NCBI GenBank assembly: GCA_944470555.2
Contig: OX104132.1
Coordinates: 538,931-602,930, forward strand
Source of the DNA: Heterobilharzia americana
Taxonomy: Eukaryota; Platyhelminthes; Trematoda; Strigeidida; Schistosomatidae
DNA: 64,000 bases
Reading direction: 5' to 3'
Part shown: positions 23,167-34,519 of the stretch, one piece after another
How the letters are laid out: each line of letters starts with the position of its first letter
How positions within the stretch are numbered: position 1 is the first letter of the stretch
Translations under genes and position numbers: made by a program
The notes under the pieces: generated by a model
What the model was told of the DNA's origin: nothing
What the model saw: only the letters and a program-made list of their open reading frames with translations
Databases searched by the model: none

Positions 23167-23373
23167 AGCACAAGAACCATGGAGAATATAGTCATCCTCC
23201 GGATAATCATATCCTTCGCAGTTGACATTGACTGGTCCAAAAGATACTGCTTTATCAAGTTCCGCCTTACATTCCCATTGGACTTCACGACCATCAAAGC
23301 CACGGTTATAACACTGAACAGTCTTGGGGTAATATTCCGGATACTTAAACCCACTCCCACCAATACATTTTAG
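23167..23373 (-). CDS. SARAF: SARAF-like exon 2: cysteine-rich luminal domain
   Basis: Exactly 69 codons, phase 0 at both ends. It opens LKCIGGS and continues through VQCYNRGFDGREVQWEC, a CEGYD segment and DYILHGSC. These correspond to KCVGG, VxCxNKGWDGYDVQWEC, SCEGYE and QYVLRGSC of vertebrate SARAF, and the five cysteines fall in the conserved places. Acceptor is TATGTAG, donor is GCT/GTGAGT, a strong consensus. This is the most diagnostic exon of the gene. Vertebrate SARAF keeps this domain in the ER lumen, where it is proposed to sense or respond to calcium. Confidence 0.9.
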
Positions 23374-23457
23374 CTACATAATAATAAAGTGAATTATTAC
23401 TATTATTATTGTTTATTATTACCATTATTATTATTATCGTTAAATATCAATGATTAC
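23374..23457 (-). repeat. 84-bp intron 1 made largely of ATT/TAA microsatellite
   Basis: The shortest intron of the SARAF-like gene. On the minus strand it starts GTAATC and ends TATGTAG. Most of its body is a (TAA/ATT)n-like simple repeat with a few interruptions. Confidence 0.8.
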
Positions 23458-23586
23458 CTGGGGAAGCCGATAACCCTTTCTTGACTGGGCAAGCCTATCA
23501 TGGTAAAACGTTAAAGCGTCTATGTTCCTAAGTAGAATACGATCTGACTTAGCTAAAAAGAAAAGAATGCCTGAAATACACAATAC
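23458..23586 (-). CDS. SARAF: SARAF-like exon 1 (first recognised): signal peptide end and DRILLR block
   Basis: Translates to a hydrophobic run (VLCISGILFFLA) followed by KSDRILLRNIDALTFYHDR and ends RLPQ. This matches the start of the mature luminal domain of SARAF (DRMLLRDVKALT, then PIPQ in human). The hydrophobic run fits a signal peptide cleaved after FLA. The donor is CAG/GTAATC, phase 0. The 5' edge is uncertain: AG acceptors in phase 0 lie before 23586 (behind a pyrimidine-rich tract) and before 23619. Phase-1 acceptors lie before 23570 and 23552. The open frame runs up to an in-frame TAG at 23749-23751 and contains no ATG, so initiation must use an upstream exon or the AUG that ends flatworm spliced leaders. 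Confidence 0.8.
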
Positions 23587-23759
23587 CTTCACAGAAACAA
23601 AATAATAAGGATATGATAACTGATCCAAAAATGTACATCCGCATAGTAGGCAGCCAGAAGAGAGAAAACTGACCAAGTCCAACAAAACAAATCTTATGAA
23701 TTTGCTCGTAGTGGTGAGAAATAGACAATTAGAAACAAACGACACTTCCTATGTAGTAT

Positions 23760-24756
23760 GACGTTGACAACGTTAGCGCTCAAAAGATAACCTTGAAAAT
23801 GGATGGTACCAAACTACAAATGCTTTAAATATGACACATGTCCATTGTCAAAACGGAAGAAGCTTTCTCTTAAGTGACTTTCACATTTATAATCCTTGGA
23901 TCACCACTTTCTGTGGTTATCGAACTGCGTAAAATTGAAAAGAGAGCTAAAGTGGTACTTAAGAGTTGAAAACTCAGTTAATCCTCAGCATATCCCAACC
24001 AAATCTCAAGTAAGTATCAATTCAGTGCTCTAAGATATCAGATGAACTGCTCCGAGTCGCTCCTGCAAGAAGAAAACTCCAGGCCACAACGACTCATAAG
24101 GAGTGTGAGCTGTATCCGATATTTAACCTGCTGTTTTAGTCTTCGTTCGTGCATGTCTTCTGTTGTTAGGACTATGATTCTGTTGGTGACAGATTGAGTG
24201 TTTGAGGGTGTTTGAGACCAAATTGGCCGCTGTCAAGTCCTCCCTTAGACTTCTATATTCTAGGAGATGTAGATCGAGTGCATTAGCCTTCCTGCAGCCA
24301 ATAGGGCATATGGAACCCTAGATTTCCCCCTCGAACTCTAGGAAGTGTTACTGTAGCCCTTTTTACCCTAGTATACAGACTACATGCTGGTCCTAATCTA
24401 GAGAAAACTAGCTGGTTATATTTCCATACCTGAAGAGGGAATAACCATGCTAGAACGGATCGGGAAAAAAATAACGAAGCAGTTGACGGGGTTACTGCGA
24501 AAACCTTATTTAGAACACCCAGCTGCCCTTAGGCTACATGCGGTACAGCACAGGAGTATCAAAGAGATCTAATGGCTTCAGTCTGCTAGAAAGAATGAAG
24601 GAATCGGAAGTAACGTTCCTCCGGGACCACATGAAAAAATACCGCCATAGAACTTAGTCCCTAAACTCAGTGCGTTGGTCATAGAAAGCAACTGTGTCGA
24701 ACTACCAATCAGCTGCCGTAACCGCTGTTAATTAAGACACAGACCGCCAGTGGATG
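23760..24756. other. unassigned sequence upstream of the SARAF-like gene
   Basis: No open frame with motifs. The promoter and any 5' exon of the SARAF-like gene should lie here if the gene is not trans-spliced. The last part grades into sequence upstream of the 12.8-kb duplication. Confidence 0.4.
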
Positions 24757-25228
24757 AACTCAGTACATCGTACCATGCTTGGAGTATTCCCGGAAAATTG
24801 GGGAATGTCTATCAAACCTGTGTCAACAAAACGACTGCAGCCTATCAACGGCAAAAGGACTTTTGTTGAAAGAGATAACCTGAAAGGTCGTTTGAAACAT
24901 AACACTTAAGATAAGCTGCCGAGCAGTGCCAATGACATTTGGGACGAGACATCAGACAGAGAGGTTGACCAAGAGAAGACAATTGACCTGGTGTCGTGGC
25001 CCTCATTTCACAAGAAATCCAGATGTGTTGATGCACAAAAGAATTCGCAACTCATTTTGTGTAGAGTACGGAGTGTCAGTCTGAAGTAATGGAGGGTCTG
25101 CGCGAAAATCCGCTAGCGTAAACTGTCCTAAAGGAAGACTAATAATAACAGCAACAATTACGCAACATGTTCTAGGAGAGATAAGGCGAAAAACAATGCG
25201 CAAGAGAGCACACTATTTGCATAAATAG

Positions 25229-25866
25229 ATGATACAAGCTACGAAACTACCTATTCTTAAAAGTGTATGTGACCTTGGACTAAAATATTCAAGGGACCTC
25301 ACATTTTCTGAACAGGTGACATCACAGATTCGTAGATCTAGGAACCTAGTGGGTCGCATAGTTCGTACCTTTCACCTCAAAGAGGTCAAGTTACTGCTCT
25401 ATAAAACTTGCGAACTCCCACTATCAGAATACTGTCCATTTATATCGAGTGGTATCTGCATTAAAGACAAACAAAAATGGAGGGTGTTTACTGCTAGATT
25501 ACTAGGACACGATTGGAAACAGGAACCCTAATTTTAGAAACACTTTGGATGAGATGACTCAAAATTAACTTGACACCCTTCTTTAATGTGTTACATAAAT
25601 TCACATTTACAGCGAGTGGTGAGTTTCGCTAAGAACACAACTATCGGTACGATCTGCGCAACCACCCTCACAGCGTCGCAATGAAACCATTCAAATTCTT
25701 TTGGCTGTGGAATAGACTTCCTGCTAAAACGAAGGCCTCCAAATCAACTTCTGAATTTGGTCGGTTACTAGTTAACTTCTTATCATCCGGCAACTTTTCC
25801 GGCTTACCAAATACACCAGCAGTATCACTTATGATATTTCGTATACCGGGACCTTCTTATGCATAG
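25229..25866 (+). pseudogene. CR1-like LINE RT C-terminal region (left copy)
   Basis: Reads ILKSVCDLGLKYSRDLTFSEQV, then LVGRIVRTFHLKEVKLLLYKT and, after breaks, YRYDLRNHPHSVA and FFWLWNRLPAKTKASKSTSEF. This is the thumb and C-terminus of CR1/jockey-type LINEs, where a typical copy has VxDLGVxxxxxLxFxxH, LGxIxRTF and NxLPxxVxxAxSxxxFKxxL. Broken by a frameshift near 25500; stops follow GHDWKQEP. Confidence 0.75.
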
Positions 25867-26660
25867 TAAGACACCCACCACACCTACACTGGCCTTTCAT
25901 ACGAAGCGTTGGCGGGACTTCCGTAAGTTATCACCTCAAACTAACGGCGTGTTCTGCTCTACCCAACATAGTAATCAAAAACAGGACTTCTACACTACAC
26001 GACTGCATGAAATTTATATTCCTAAGTATTCAACAGAGAAATCACACATAATGAACGCCGTAGCAAAGAAAAATAAGCAGGGAGAAACATGAACAAAGGA
26101 AAGACACTCCTTATTGCAATTCTTGCTTCTTTTTCTACCTGATGCATTTTTTCCGTCTTACCTCGCCTTAGAAAAGCAATTTAGTTCTAAGCGTTGGCTT
26201 AGTTGTCATCGAGAAATGATTATTTAAGGAACGGACATTGGCTTAAACTACCCTTCATGGGTGGGGGTGGGGGATAACCAGCCCTACTCCCTTCACAATA
26301 CCTAACTACAACAAGCAGAAATAAAGATGTTCACTGGACCAAAACTTCATAATTACCCAAATCTAGGACCTACTCATTATAAAAGTGACCGGGGAAGCCA
26401 ACACTTACCGACCACAAGGAAGTCACCAGCAGTGTAAATGGCGGACAAGATGTCCTGGAAGTCCGCTTAGCGTATTTCAACGAGTTTATTTCTTCCGGAT
26501 GCCGGAGTCAGAAAAGAGAAGACATTTGGCTGCCAGTCGTAATATTCATCAAGATTATGAATCTCTGATGTGGAATGGTATTAACATGTATGAACTGTAC
26601 AGGTCTGGAATCATCAATGAAGTGAATATGTAAACAATTCATGCATACATTCCTGCATAA
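25867..26660. other. LINE 3' flank and unassigned sequence (left copy)
   Basis: Probably the CR1-like 3' UTR followed by unassigned sequence. Short frames (25859-26092, 26385-26633) show no known motif. A G-rich run GGGTGGGGGTGGGGG lies at 26260-26275. The same sequence is at 39150-39943. Confidence 0.35.
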
Positions 26661-26664
26661 TCCT

Positions 26665-26998
26665 TTCATCATTATCTCAAGCAAAAAGTACAGACTGTTA
26701 CAATGGGAGTATTAGCTTCAAGCTTTATTTTTCTCCAGGTAATACATGTAGTGTCCATATACAAACCTGATCTTTTGTTAACGTGAAGACAATACTTCCA
26801 CTTGTTCAACTTGTAAATTTTCTGCATACTTATTCTGCTGGGATATTTCATTATACGAGAATGCAGCACTTATATCTCCTAGCGACAGTAGGTTGGGATT
26901 GAGATTACGTTTCACGAAGATGCGTGCAATTTATATAGAGATTTATTCACACCTTTAAACGTCGTGCGCTCGTATATTCAATAACAAATATAATAATA
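26665..26998. repeat. dispersed repeat (copy 2, left duplicate)
   Basis: Second copy of the 4389-4735 family, ending in AATAAATATAATAATAATGATTATT-like simple sequence. Confidence 0.75.
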
Positions 26999-27402
26999 AT
27001 GATTATTGCTGGCACACTGCTACACCACGTCACTGGTTGTACCAAACTGTTGACGGTTTAATCTTGAAATAGACCTACTACGCTTGGAGAACCGGTTGAA
27101 GTAGCAGCTCAAAATGATGGATTTGCCTGTGAGCGATGGACTTCATCCTCAACTGATTCATCGTAGGCGCCTGAACTCATAACTTGCTTCGCATTTACAC
27201 TTGATCTGGCAAATTATAACCTCAACTTTGCCAATCGTTTGATTTTAGACATTTGAACACCAAAGGTGCCCAACTGCCTAACAAAAGGCTTTTCCTCTAT
27301 GTTATCGAATCCTCGGTTTCCTGAGACCAATTATTAGATATCGATCTCAGTAACCACTTGTCTGTGTAAAAAACTAGTTGACTGTGGTCCCTTGACTACC
27401 TC

Positions 27403-28325
27403 TTGTCAGTTACTATACTGGAGGAACATTTCCCTGGTGAGATACACACCCCAGAGTATCCAAACACCAGCGAAATAACGGAACACAGTGTGGCTAAAAG
27501 ATCCCGAACAGGCGGCTTGGACAAGAAAAACAAACGCTTCACAGATCTAACGAAACACGGTCCCAAACCCCACCGAACAGGTCGCAAACGCCTTTTGTAG
27601 GCACACCTGAAGTTTCTACGGACCTCAGTAACTTAGCAAGTTTCAATCCTGTTAAAGTTATGGAGCTTAACTCGGTGCTAACTGAGGTCCATACTGCACA
27701 CGAGCATCTTACATCCATTACTTATGTTTTTGGTCCGCACAAAGGTATGGACACCCAAGGAGCACGAAAGGCTGAAACTCTAATCGGTTGCATAGCCTCA
27801 GAGGCTGTACAGCGTGTTGCATCACAACAGAAAACCACCGTCTACAGCGTCACGGAAAGTATATCATCAAGGAAGGCTAAAGCTATTACCTCAGACTTCT
27901 GTAGTGCGTCACCAGTTACTCGTGGTTGTAAGAGGGCTCGAAAAGCCGGTTCACAGTTCCTATTCCAGTTTGAATTATCCCTCGATTGCGGGCAGTTTGT
28001 CTCGGTGAGCAATACTATGAAATTCAAAAGTATGTTTGGAAATATTGAAATAGCTCAGGATCGAACCCCAATTCACAGGAAAAGTGCAAAACGCTAGTTG
28101 GTACTCAACAACAATGTATTCACTGCGGGGCCAGTAAGGGACATATCTAAAGATATTGTTCCTGTCCAATATTGTAATGGCACGACACCTGACTCTGAAA
28201 GCCTCACACCGGGTGCTGCCAAGTGTGAAAGACTAGGTAAGATGACACCGGCTAAGCAGTACATTCAGGTGGCAAGTGCAGAACTCACTCCAGTACAGCA
28301 CTTCGTCAGTCCACACACCACTTGA
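27403..28325 (+). pseudogene. LINE ORF1-like fragment (left copy)
   Basis: Three adjacent frames: a basic segment with AKRSRTGGLDKKNKRF, a 145-codon frame with NSVLTEVHTAHEHLTS, AETLIGCIASEAVQRVASQQ and FGNIEIAQDRTPIHRKSAKR, then a 75-codon piece. The layout (helical N-part, a VYSVTE beta segment, then a conserved QDRTPxxRK) resembles ORF1 proteins of trematode non-LTR elements. A CxxC...H cysteine cluster follows at about 28115 but is interrupted by a stop. I cannot assign a family. Confidence 0.5.
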
Positions 28326-29740
28326 AGAGAAAAAATGCTTCATGTGCCTACCAAATGTAACGGGCACACCCTATCTACATACTTAAATCAACCCCCATCT
28401 AACAGAAAAACACGCCGGTCTAAACCTCGTGGCAAAGGAGGGACGTAAGCAGATATCCATGATAACGAACTCCTTGTGCCAAAACAGGATGCTTCCTTCG
28501 GAAACAGCGGCTTTGAGAGGTCAGCAACCAGGTGAATGAACCCATATGCTATGCTGAATGAAAATAGCACTGAAAATGAAACCGCTACGACCCAAAAGGG
28601 GTTGCTTCCGTCAGGCGCGTTCGATACAGGCCGAACGGCAGAAATACGTACCTGGGAAATGATCGGATGAAATTTTCCTTCAAAAACAGTCCAAAATCCG
28701 AATCCTGGAGACAATATGCAAAATAATAATACAGCTCGTTGATATCGGTCTGTAACACAGGATCCAGGACGTAACGAAAATACTAATAGTGGACCGTACA
28801 CTATGTACACCTTACAGATGATCCATTCTTGACCTCAAAATTACTACATCCCTGACACCACGAATATGCGGCCTACTTTTTTTCACTACCCGCTCCCCCC
28901 ATCGCCGAACCTATTTGGTGCTTCCCTAGTGACACCATAACCGGTAGCGAAACCTGGAATGAGGTACATGCCGAACGGTGCCTTCTTCCCTTACCACATT
29001 TGCTTGTGACAGCAACAAACAGAACACCCACCACTCATGCACAGCGCAGCTTGAAACTAGGCAGGAAATACCTTACGGTTGACACTCCCATTTCTTACGA
29101 GTATATGATTCTATCACTTTAGAGATCTCCAGGCCGAATCACGGTATATCGCACGGAAGTTCCGACGCCTCACATTGCATAATGATGACTGGCACGCCAC
29201 AGCTCCCCTAAGCGTGGCGGTTATCCCAGGAGAAACTGCCGGTTGTAAATGCCGGGTCTGAACACATGGGTGAGATGGGAATAACCGGACCATCCAACGG
29301 CCTACGATCTTCACATTGCACGTGGAACCCATAAGCAACGTGATGCGCTGGTGGCCTTGTGGTGACTTTCACTGCTCGCCACCAAAAAGGTCGCTAGTGT
29401 GGTTTCTCACACACGTTGTATCCAACAATTGGCTCCCTGAACTTAACCAAAGAATGTCAGTCGGTCTTAGCGTCTTCATCTTGAATAACTGATACACTTT
29501 GATGCATTACCGCAAAGTCTCGGCTCAGTTAGGAGAGGAAGCATCTCATGTGTAAACTGGTAAAAAATGTACGCGAATACTGCGGGAAATCAAATGTACC
29601 TTATTAAAAGGTAACAGAACAGCTACAGCCGATAGGTAACAATAATTGAAGCTAAGCAAAGAAACTATGGAGAAGTTTTGATGGGTCTTGAGACTGCAGC
29701 GGAGAAAGATGGATCTACAGTTGGCTTGGAGGGACATGAC
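28326..29740. other. unassigned sequence between LINE remnants (left copy)
   Basis: No motif recognised on either strand. The longest frame (28388-28810, minus) changes length between the duplicates because of one base (CCCAAAA against CCCCAAAA), which argues against coding function. The same sequence is at 41609-43024. Confidence 0.35.
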
Positions 29741-29779
29741 TTAGGCGATGCACGGAATATTTTGAAGAACATTTCGACT

Positions 29780-30482
29780 CGCTTCCATCTTATTTGCCAC
29801 TGGCTACCATCCAGTCAGGAGTGGAACGCTGGGATGACGATTCCAAGATTCAAATTTTACGGAGACTTCCCTTTCACGCACGGCTTTACAGGGACTGATA
29901 TACTTACCGGAGACCTAGACTTCGTCAGACTTTAGTTCCGTTGGGTGAAAACACTGACGTAATGCAATCCTCCAAAAATCTTGGGTGGGAATTTGAGAGT
30001 GTCTGAGATCCGTTTCTTATCATGTTAGTATAAATTGTCGCTCCACAGCTGGCCTTAAGGGTGCCCTGGCTGACGAAAGGGAATGAAGGAGTTGAGTGAG
30101 TCAAGTTTTGTATTTGACTAGGGATTTGAATCAACCCTGGTGTGTCAATGACCGTCGAAATCCCTGCATCCGCACAAAAAGCCCGATTGGCTCTCACCGA
30201 CTTAAATTACCAGTGGCTCCATCATGATATCTGACTGACTATCAAGGATCGAGTGTACTGTGAGGCAGTTCGATTTCTTCTGCCACACGACTGTGATATA
30301 TGAACACAATAAGTGGGGGATATGAAAGGGTTTTAGGTATTCAGGCACTGCTTCGTTCCCACCGTAAGCCGTGTTTTCACGCGCCGCCTCTTCGGCAATC
30401 CAAATGCCGCTACATGGTGGAACAAATTGCATTTGTGTCCTCACTTTCAAATATGTCTGAAACTTATCTGCAACCGTTTTAG
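29780..30482 (+). pseudogene. LINE family B RT remnant, strongly decayed (left copy)
   Basis: Pieces in several frames match the family B palm and thumb: LVPLGENTDVMQSS, KARLALTDLNYQW-like sequence, HDIWLTIKDRVYCEAVRFLL, and a late YERVLGIQALLRSHRKPCF. Gene-like continuity is gone. Confidence 0.6.
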
Positions 30483-31936
30483 ATTATTTCTAATTTTAAC
30501 AAACGTTTTGGTTCAAAGTAAGCTGTAGATTAAATTTGTCGGTAGAGACTTATCGTTGCTCGTCTAACCACCTTTCTTCATTGTTCACTGAATTAAAACA
30601 TTACGCCACTAAATAACTTTTCGCCGTTCGCTTCTGTGCAATCTCATTTTAAGTCTTAATCGTTATGACATGGTGCCTTTGTATTTTTTAATGGGTCAGG
30701 TATCTAATGAGTAAGTGTGTCTCCTTGAACAGCAGACAGTCGTGCTAGCACAAGTTATTTGTCTGATAATCTTGGATGAGTAGGCCATAAATACTCCAGT
30801 TTTACTTCGATTAGACGTTTTCGTCAAATGATCACTCATTTTGCTGTGCAATTAAAGCCTTAAGGGCCACGTTGTTGTCCTAATGGTGCAGAAAGAAAGG
30901 CTCAGGGTTTAGTTAACAATTAAAACCAGGGAACATACCATGATTACTATGCTCAAGGCACATAAAATGGGCAAAAGTAGACAGACCCTGTCGAAAACGG
31001 ACTTCGACTGTTTTAAAAGATGTTCAAATCAATGAGGAACATAGGTCTCATTACACAGAGGCGCCCAGCAACTCCAAGTAACCAGGATGTTCATGTGTCA
31101 GAGAAAAGTAGTGAACTTTCCCGTATTGAGGTTTCGTAGGTAATCGATTCTCCAGCTCCTATGGATGGGACGACACCTCGTGTAGGTGTTTTTATCCTTT
31201 TACGTGCAGATCAACGTTGCCTCCCAAGCAAACGGACCAAGCTGGATGGCTTAGTAGGCGTAGAAAAACCCAGACGCCTCCGCATCCCCGAAATCCACCT
31301 GTCTTCTGAGACTAGTGACAGTGAAGCACACCTGTGGAGATATTTTATATTTTGAAGCGAGGAATTAGAACGCAGAGTTGGCGGTATCATTCCTCGCGTG
31401 GAGAAATCTTGAATCTTGGGAGCCACAAAAATGATCGCATACGAAAGCGGGATGCGCGAAGGACCGGTAAGCTGACGAAGCTTATCGAAGCCCAGAATGT
31501 GAGACGGAAGACTACTACTTGTGTTGGCTGACTCTCTTGACACATAAGTTCAGATGTTTAGTTCTAGAAAAATTTAACGCACCACCACGTGGCTGGGTAG
31601 CCTAAGAGCAGAAGCATCACGTAGTTCGTTCGTGTGTGGGTTGAGGAAGACATCGGTTTCCTTGGCTCCTGCGCAGTAAGTCAGGGTGGAAACCTTATGC
31701 GACCGTGGGTTCTGCCTTTAGTGTCCTCTCACTCATAGGAGGCAGCCTGCACCCGACGCTTTGTACCCTCCGATAAAACAGTTCATCCCGAGGATAGCTT
31801 CAGGTTACCTGGATCCATATTATTAAAAACTAAGACTTCAGCTAGACCAGTTGTGTGGACCGTAAGGTAGCAGCTACCAACTATGTAGCCCTTTCGGAGG
31901 ACTGGGCAGTCAACTCATAAGCATAGTTGAGGTTGC
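30483..31936. other. unassigned sequence (left copy), possible LINE 5' part
   Basis: Includes frames 31161-31355 and 31334-31531 (KRTKLDGLVGVEKPRR, then GIRTQSWRYHSSR), which may be the upstream ORF of the CR1-like element that follows, but no domain is recognisable. The same sequence is at 43767-45220. Confidence 0.35.
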
Positions 31937-33356
31937 ATGGCACTATTTCGAACAGTATTACAAAAAAGTGTCTCAACTAGTTATTCCATGGTTTTCCGAA
32001 AAGGGGGACGACCCTGTCCTAAGTGGATAAGTCGTGAAATCCGAAGACAACAAAGATCGAAGGAAATATGTTGTAATGTTTGTACCAACTTTAGTTCCTC
32101 CAAGAGGAAGAAGCATGCAAAAGAAACCGAAGTAAATGTATGGCTGCTACTCAGCGTGCTTTGAAACGCGTCTAATCCGGACTGCTGCAGAATACATTTG
32201 CCCCGATATCCCCACCGTAACCAAAGAGACACAGACTAACTCTTTAACTGGAGAAGGTAGGAGTGAAAAAGGTTTCTGCCATATATTGCGTTCAGACCTT
32301 TGCTTTTACGCCTTCATTTAGCAGGTAGCCGAAAGCAGAAGCATTGAAACCCAACAAAATAAACCTTGCCGACGTCAGTTGTAATGATGCAGTCATAACA
32401 CTAGTCATTAAGGGACCGGATGAGCTGCACTCAAAACTGCTGAGGATGCTTGCATCCCACATGGTTGGCCAGATGACCACTTTATTCCAATTTTTCCTCG
32501 CTCACTGAAAGCTTCTGCGGAAGTTGAAGGACACTAATGTCAGGGCTATCGACAAGACAGGCTTCAAGAAGAACTCATCAAACAACAAACCGATAAGCCT
32601 GATCAGTACGGACGACTAATCGGGAAGGCCATTACAGGTCACCTTGAGAGCAAGACCCCATTGTCCCCTTTTCAGCGTGGCCCCCACGGAAGTTCACCTC
32701 GTCATACATTTTTCTGGCCACAAAGTTGGGTTGGGTTTGAGGATGATTCAATACCTACTGGTGTCACTTTCATGGACTTAAGTAAGTCGTTCAACAAGGC
32801 CCCTCACTCAAGACTGCTCAGGAAACTGAAAGGTGCCAGAACCATTGAGATTCCATTTGTAGGAATAAGAGAACTCCTTGTTGGTCAGGAATGAAGCACA
32901 ACTGCCGATTCGCATCTCTGTCCTAGGAAGTTGGTACGGTATCAAGTACCACAAGGCACAGTCCTAAATGTCACGCTGTTTCTCCTGTAGGCAGACGTTT
33001 CTTCAGAACGTCAAAAGTCGCTCATGGCTCTCCACGTGGATGATGTGAGGCCGCAATGAAAGTGCCGAGATAGCGGAGATGTACGAACAAATCGAACGGA
33101 ACTGAACAGTTTGTTGACCTGGTCATAGACATGCTTGATGCCCATCACCTGGAATAAATGTATCTACATGCACATAGAGCATGCAGGCAGCTACAACTTT
33201 GACAATGACAGGACTTCTCTACCCTCGGTGTTGACCCGAATTGACTTAAGAATCACATCAAGTCATGATTTGAGGACCACAGTGCACCACCAGTTGGTTA
33301 CCCGTGGTATTATGACGTTGACCATTACGCTGAACGTTTGTTTAGACAAGTGGTAA
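31937..33356 (+). pseudogene. CR1-like LINE ORF2, linker and RT (left copy)
   Basis: Order on the plus strand: a linker with GGRPCPKWISREIRRQQRS; RT fingers with GPDELHSKLLRMLASHMVGQM and NNKPISLISTDD; LESKTPLSPFQRGPHG; motif A as VTFMDLSKSFNKAPHSRLLRKL; RYQVPQGTVLN (motif B); and LHVDDV, where the active-site FADD/FVDD box keeps both Asp. The last part reads NKCIYMHIEHAGSYNF and SHDLRTTVHHQLV. Many frameshifts. Motif A has SKSFNKAPH for the usual SKAFDxVPH, so a catalytic Asp is changed to Asn. Confidence 0.8.
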
Positions 33357-34519
33357 TATTTTCATCACCTCACGGGCATCCTTAGCTAAATTGAAACTAG
33401 GAAAGTGGGCACAGGCAGCGAACTCATGCCTGAACGGTGACCCGAACCTATATGGAAGAGTTCAGGCGGAAACCACTCGTATGGCCTATGAGACTCCTAG
33501 ACTAACCTATGAAGCACCACTTCAGAGGCCGTACCTCTTCTTTTGATCCTATCGCAGGCGGTACTTTAAGAAACGAAACGAGTCCAGATCTGTCTTCTGT
33601 CTTCCCTTCCAAAGGCGCAGGACACGTCAGATGACGTAACAGAAACGTCCAAAATGAAAGGACCAACGTCCAGTTCGTAGTTTGCCGATTTTAGTATCGA
33701 AAAATCAACTGTTGAAATTGTCTCCTCGAGGACAATCGCATCGCCAGGTGACTCATTAAGAAGATAACCACAGAAGAACATGGATCTGGCAGCAAGAGAC
33801 AAATGTAGGCTCAAAACCATCAATCCTCAATTTTGAGATCTGAATTTCATACGTCAGCAGATATATTAAATCTGAGTTCATCAACATTACTGCTTAGGGT
33901 GAACCACGCATTTATGAAAAATCCTGCCTGTGTCACGCTTCCGACTATCACCAAGTCAGCATGAATTCAACTGGTATACAATAATAACAAACTAAGGTAG
34001 AGCCAATTTAATTGTTGAAGGAACGCGCGCTCCTTGAGTAGTGACGTGTTTCGCTCGTCTCTCAGCTTTTGGATTTTTCCACAATGAAAAACTCCCACTT
34101 GCAATACTCAATCTAAAAACATCGAACGTTTGCAGCACTTCTGTCCGTCCACGCACCTCACCCCTGCGCATTCGTCAGCTCACTCCTCAACAGTTGAAAA
34201 TTGGCATTATTATTCCTTTGAACCAACCGGTCTACCTCCTGTCAGTGGTTCTTGGGCGTTTCAGCTGCCAAACTGCCTTAGCTCTCGGTTCTCCTCGGAG
34301 GTCATTCCCCAGGAAATATCTTTCCTGGTTATACATACGCATCTGGAGCTTACGGTTAAACTCGTTGGTCAAGAGCAGAGGATCAAGTGACAAGTGTCTG
34401 AAGGTGAGCCAACATAAATTATCTTCCCTTTTCTATTCTGTCCTTTTGCTGCATTCAGTCTTCAACCCTCTTATTGTTGTTAACTACTTGTTTTCCCAAG
34501 AAGTTTATATCATAGCGAC
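33357..34519. other. CR1 3' sequence and 5' leader of the next LINE (left copy)
   Basis: Non-coding or broken sequence. The part from about 34020 to 34519 precedes the start codon of a LINE ORF1 and probably is its 5' UTR. The same sequence is at 46643-47805. Confidence 0.4.

Larger units (their letters stand above)
11510..23619 (-). other. SARAF: SARAF (TMEM66)-like gene, five exons recognised
   Basis: Host gene on the minus strand, recognised by translating short pieces between transposons. SARAF is an ER single-pass membrane protein that dampens store-operated calcium entry through STIM/Orai (established for the vertebrate protein). Exons seen: 23458-23586 (5' edge uncertain, up to 23619), 23167-23373, 19621-19673, 14503-14604, 11510-11889. 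Introns are 84, about 3490, 5016 and about 2610 bp. The pieces align in order with vertebrate SARAF: the DRxLLRxxxALT block, a cysteine-rich luminal domain, a short LEY exon, a transmembrane helix and a proline/serine-rich cytosolic tail with a Gly-rich GAGFLGGYFMGS patch. Codon phases agree at the first three junctions; the exon 4 to 5 junction is unresolved. Predicted protein is about 290 residues, against 339 in human. The start codon was not found. The introns are full of transposons but the exons are open, so the gene is probably functional. Confidence 0.85.

Noticed and set aside
23440..23745. 101-codon minus-strand frame taken as a complete gene with a start at 23745
   Set aside because: The codon at 23745 is GTG, not ATG, and the conserved part ends at a splice donor at 23458; it is an exon within a longer open stretch.
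28115..28170. CxxC...H cluster resembling a CCHC zinc knuckle
   Set aside because: Spacing is off by one and a stop codon interrupts it; could be a dead ORF1 knuckle but not supportable.
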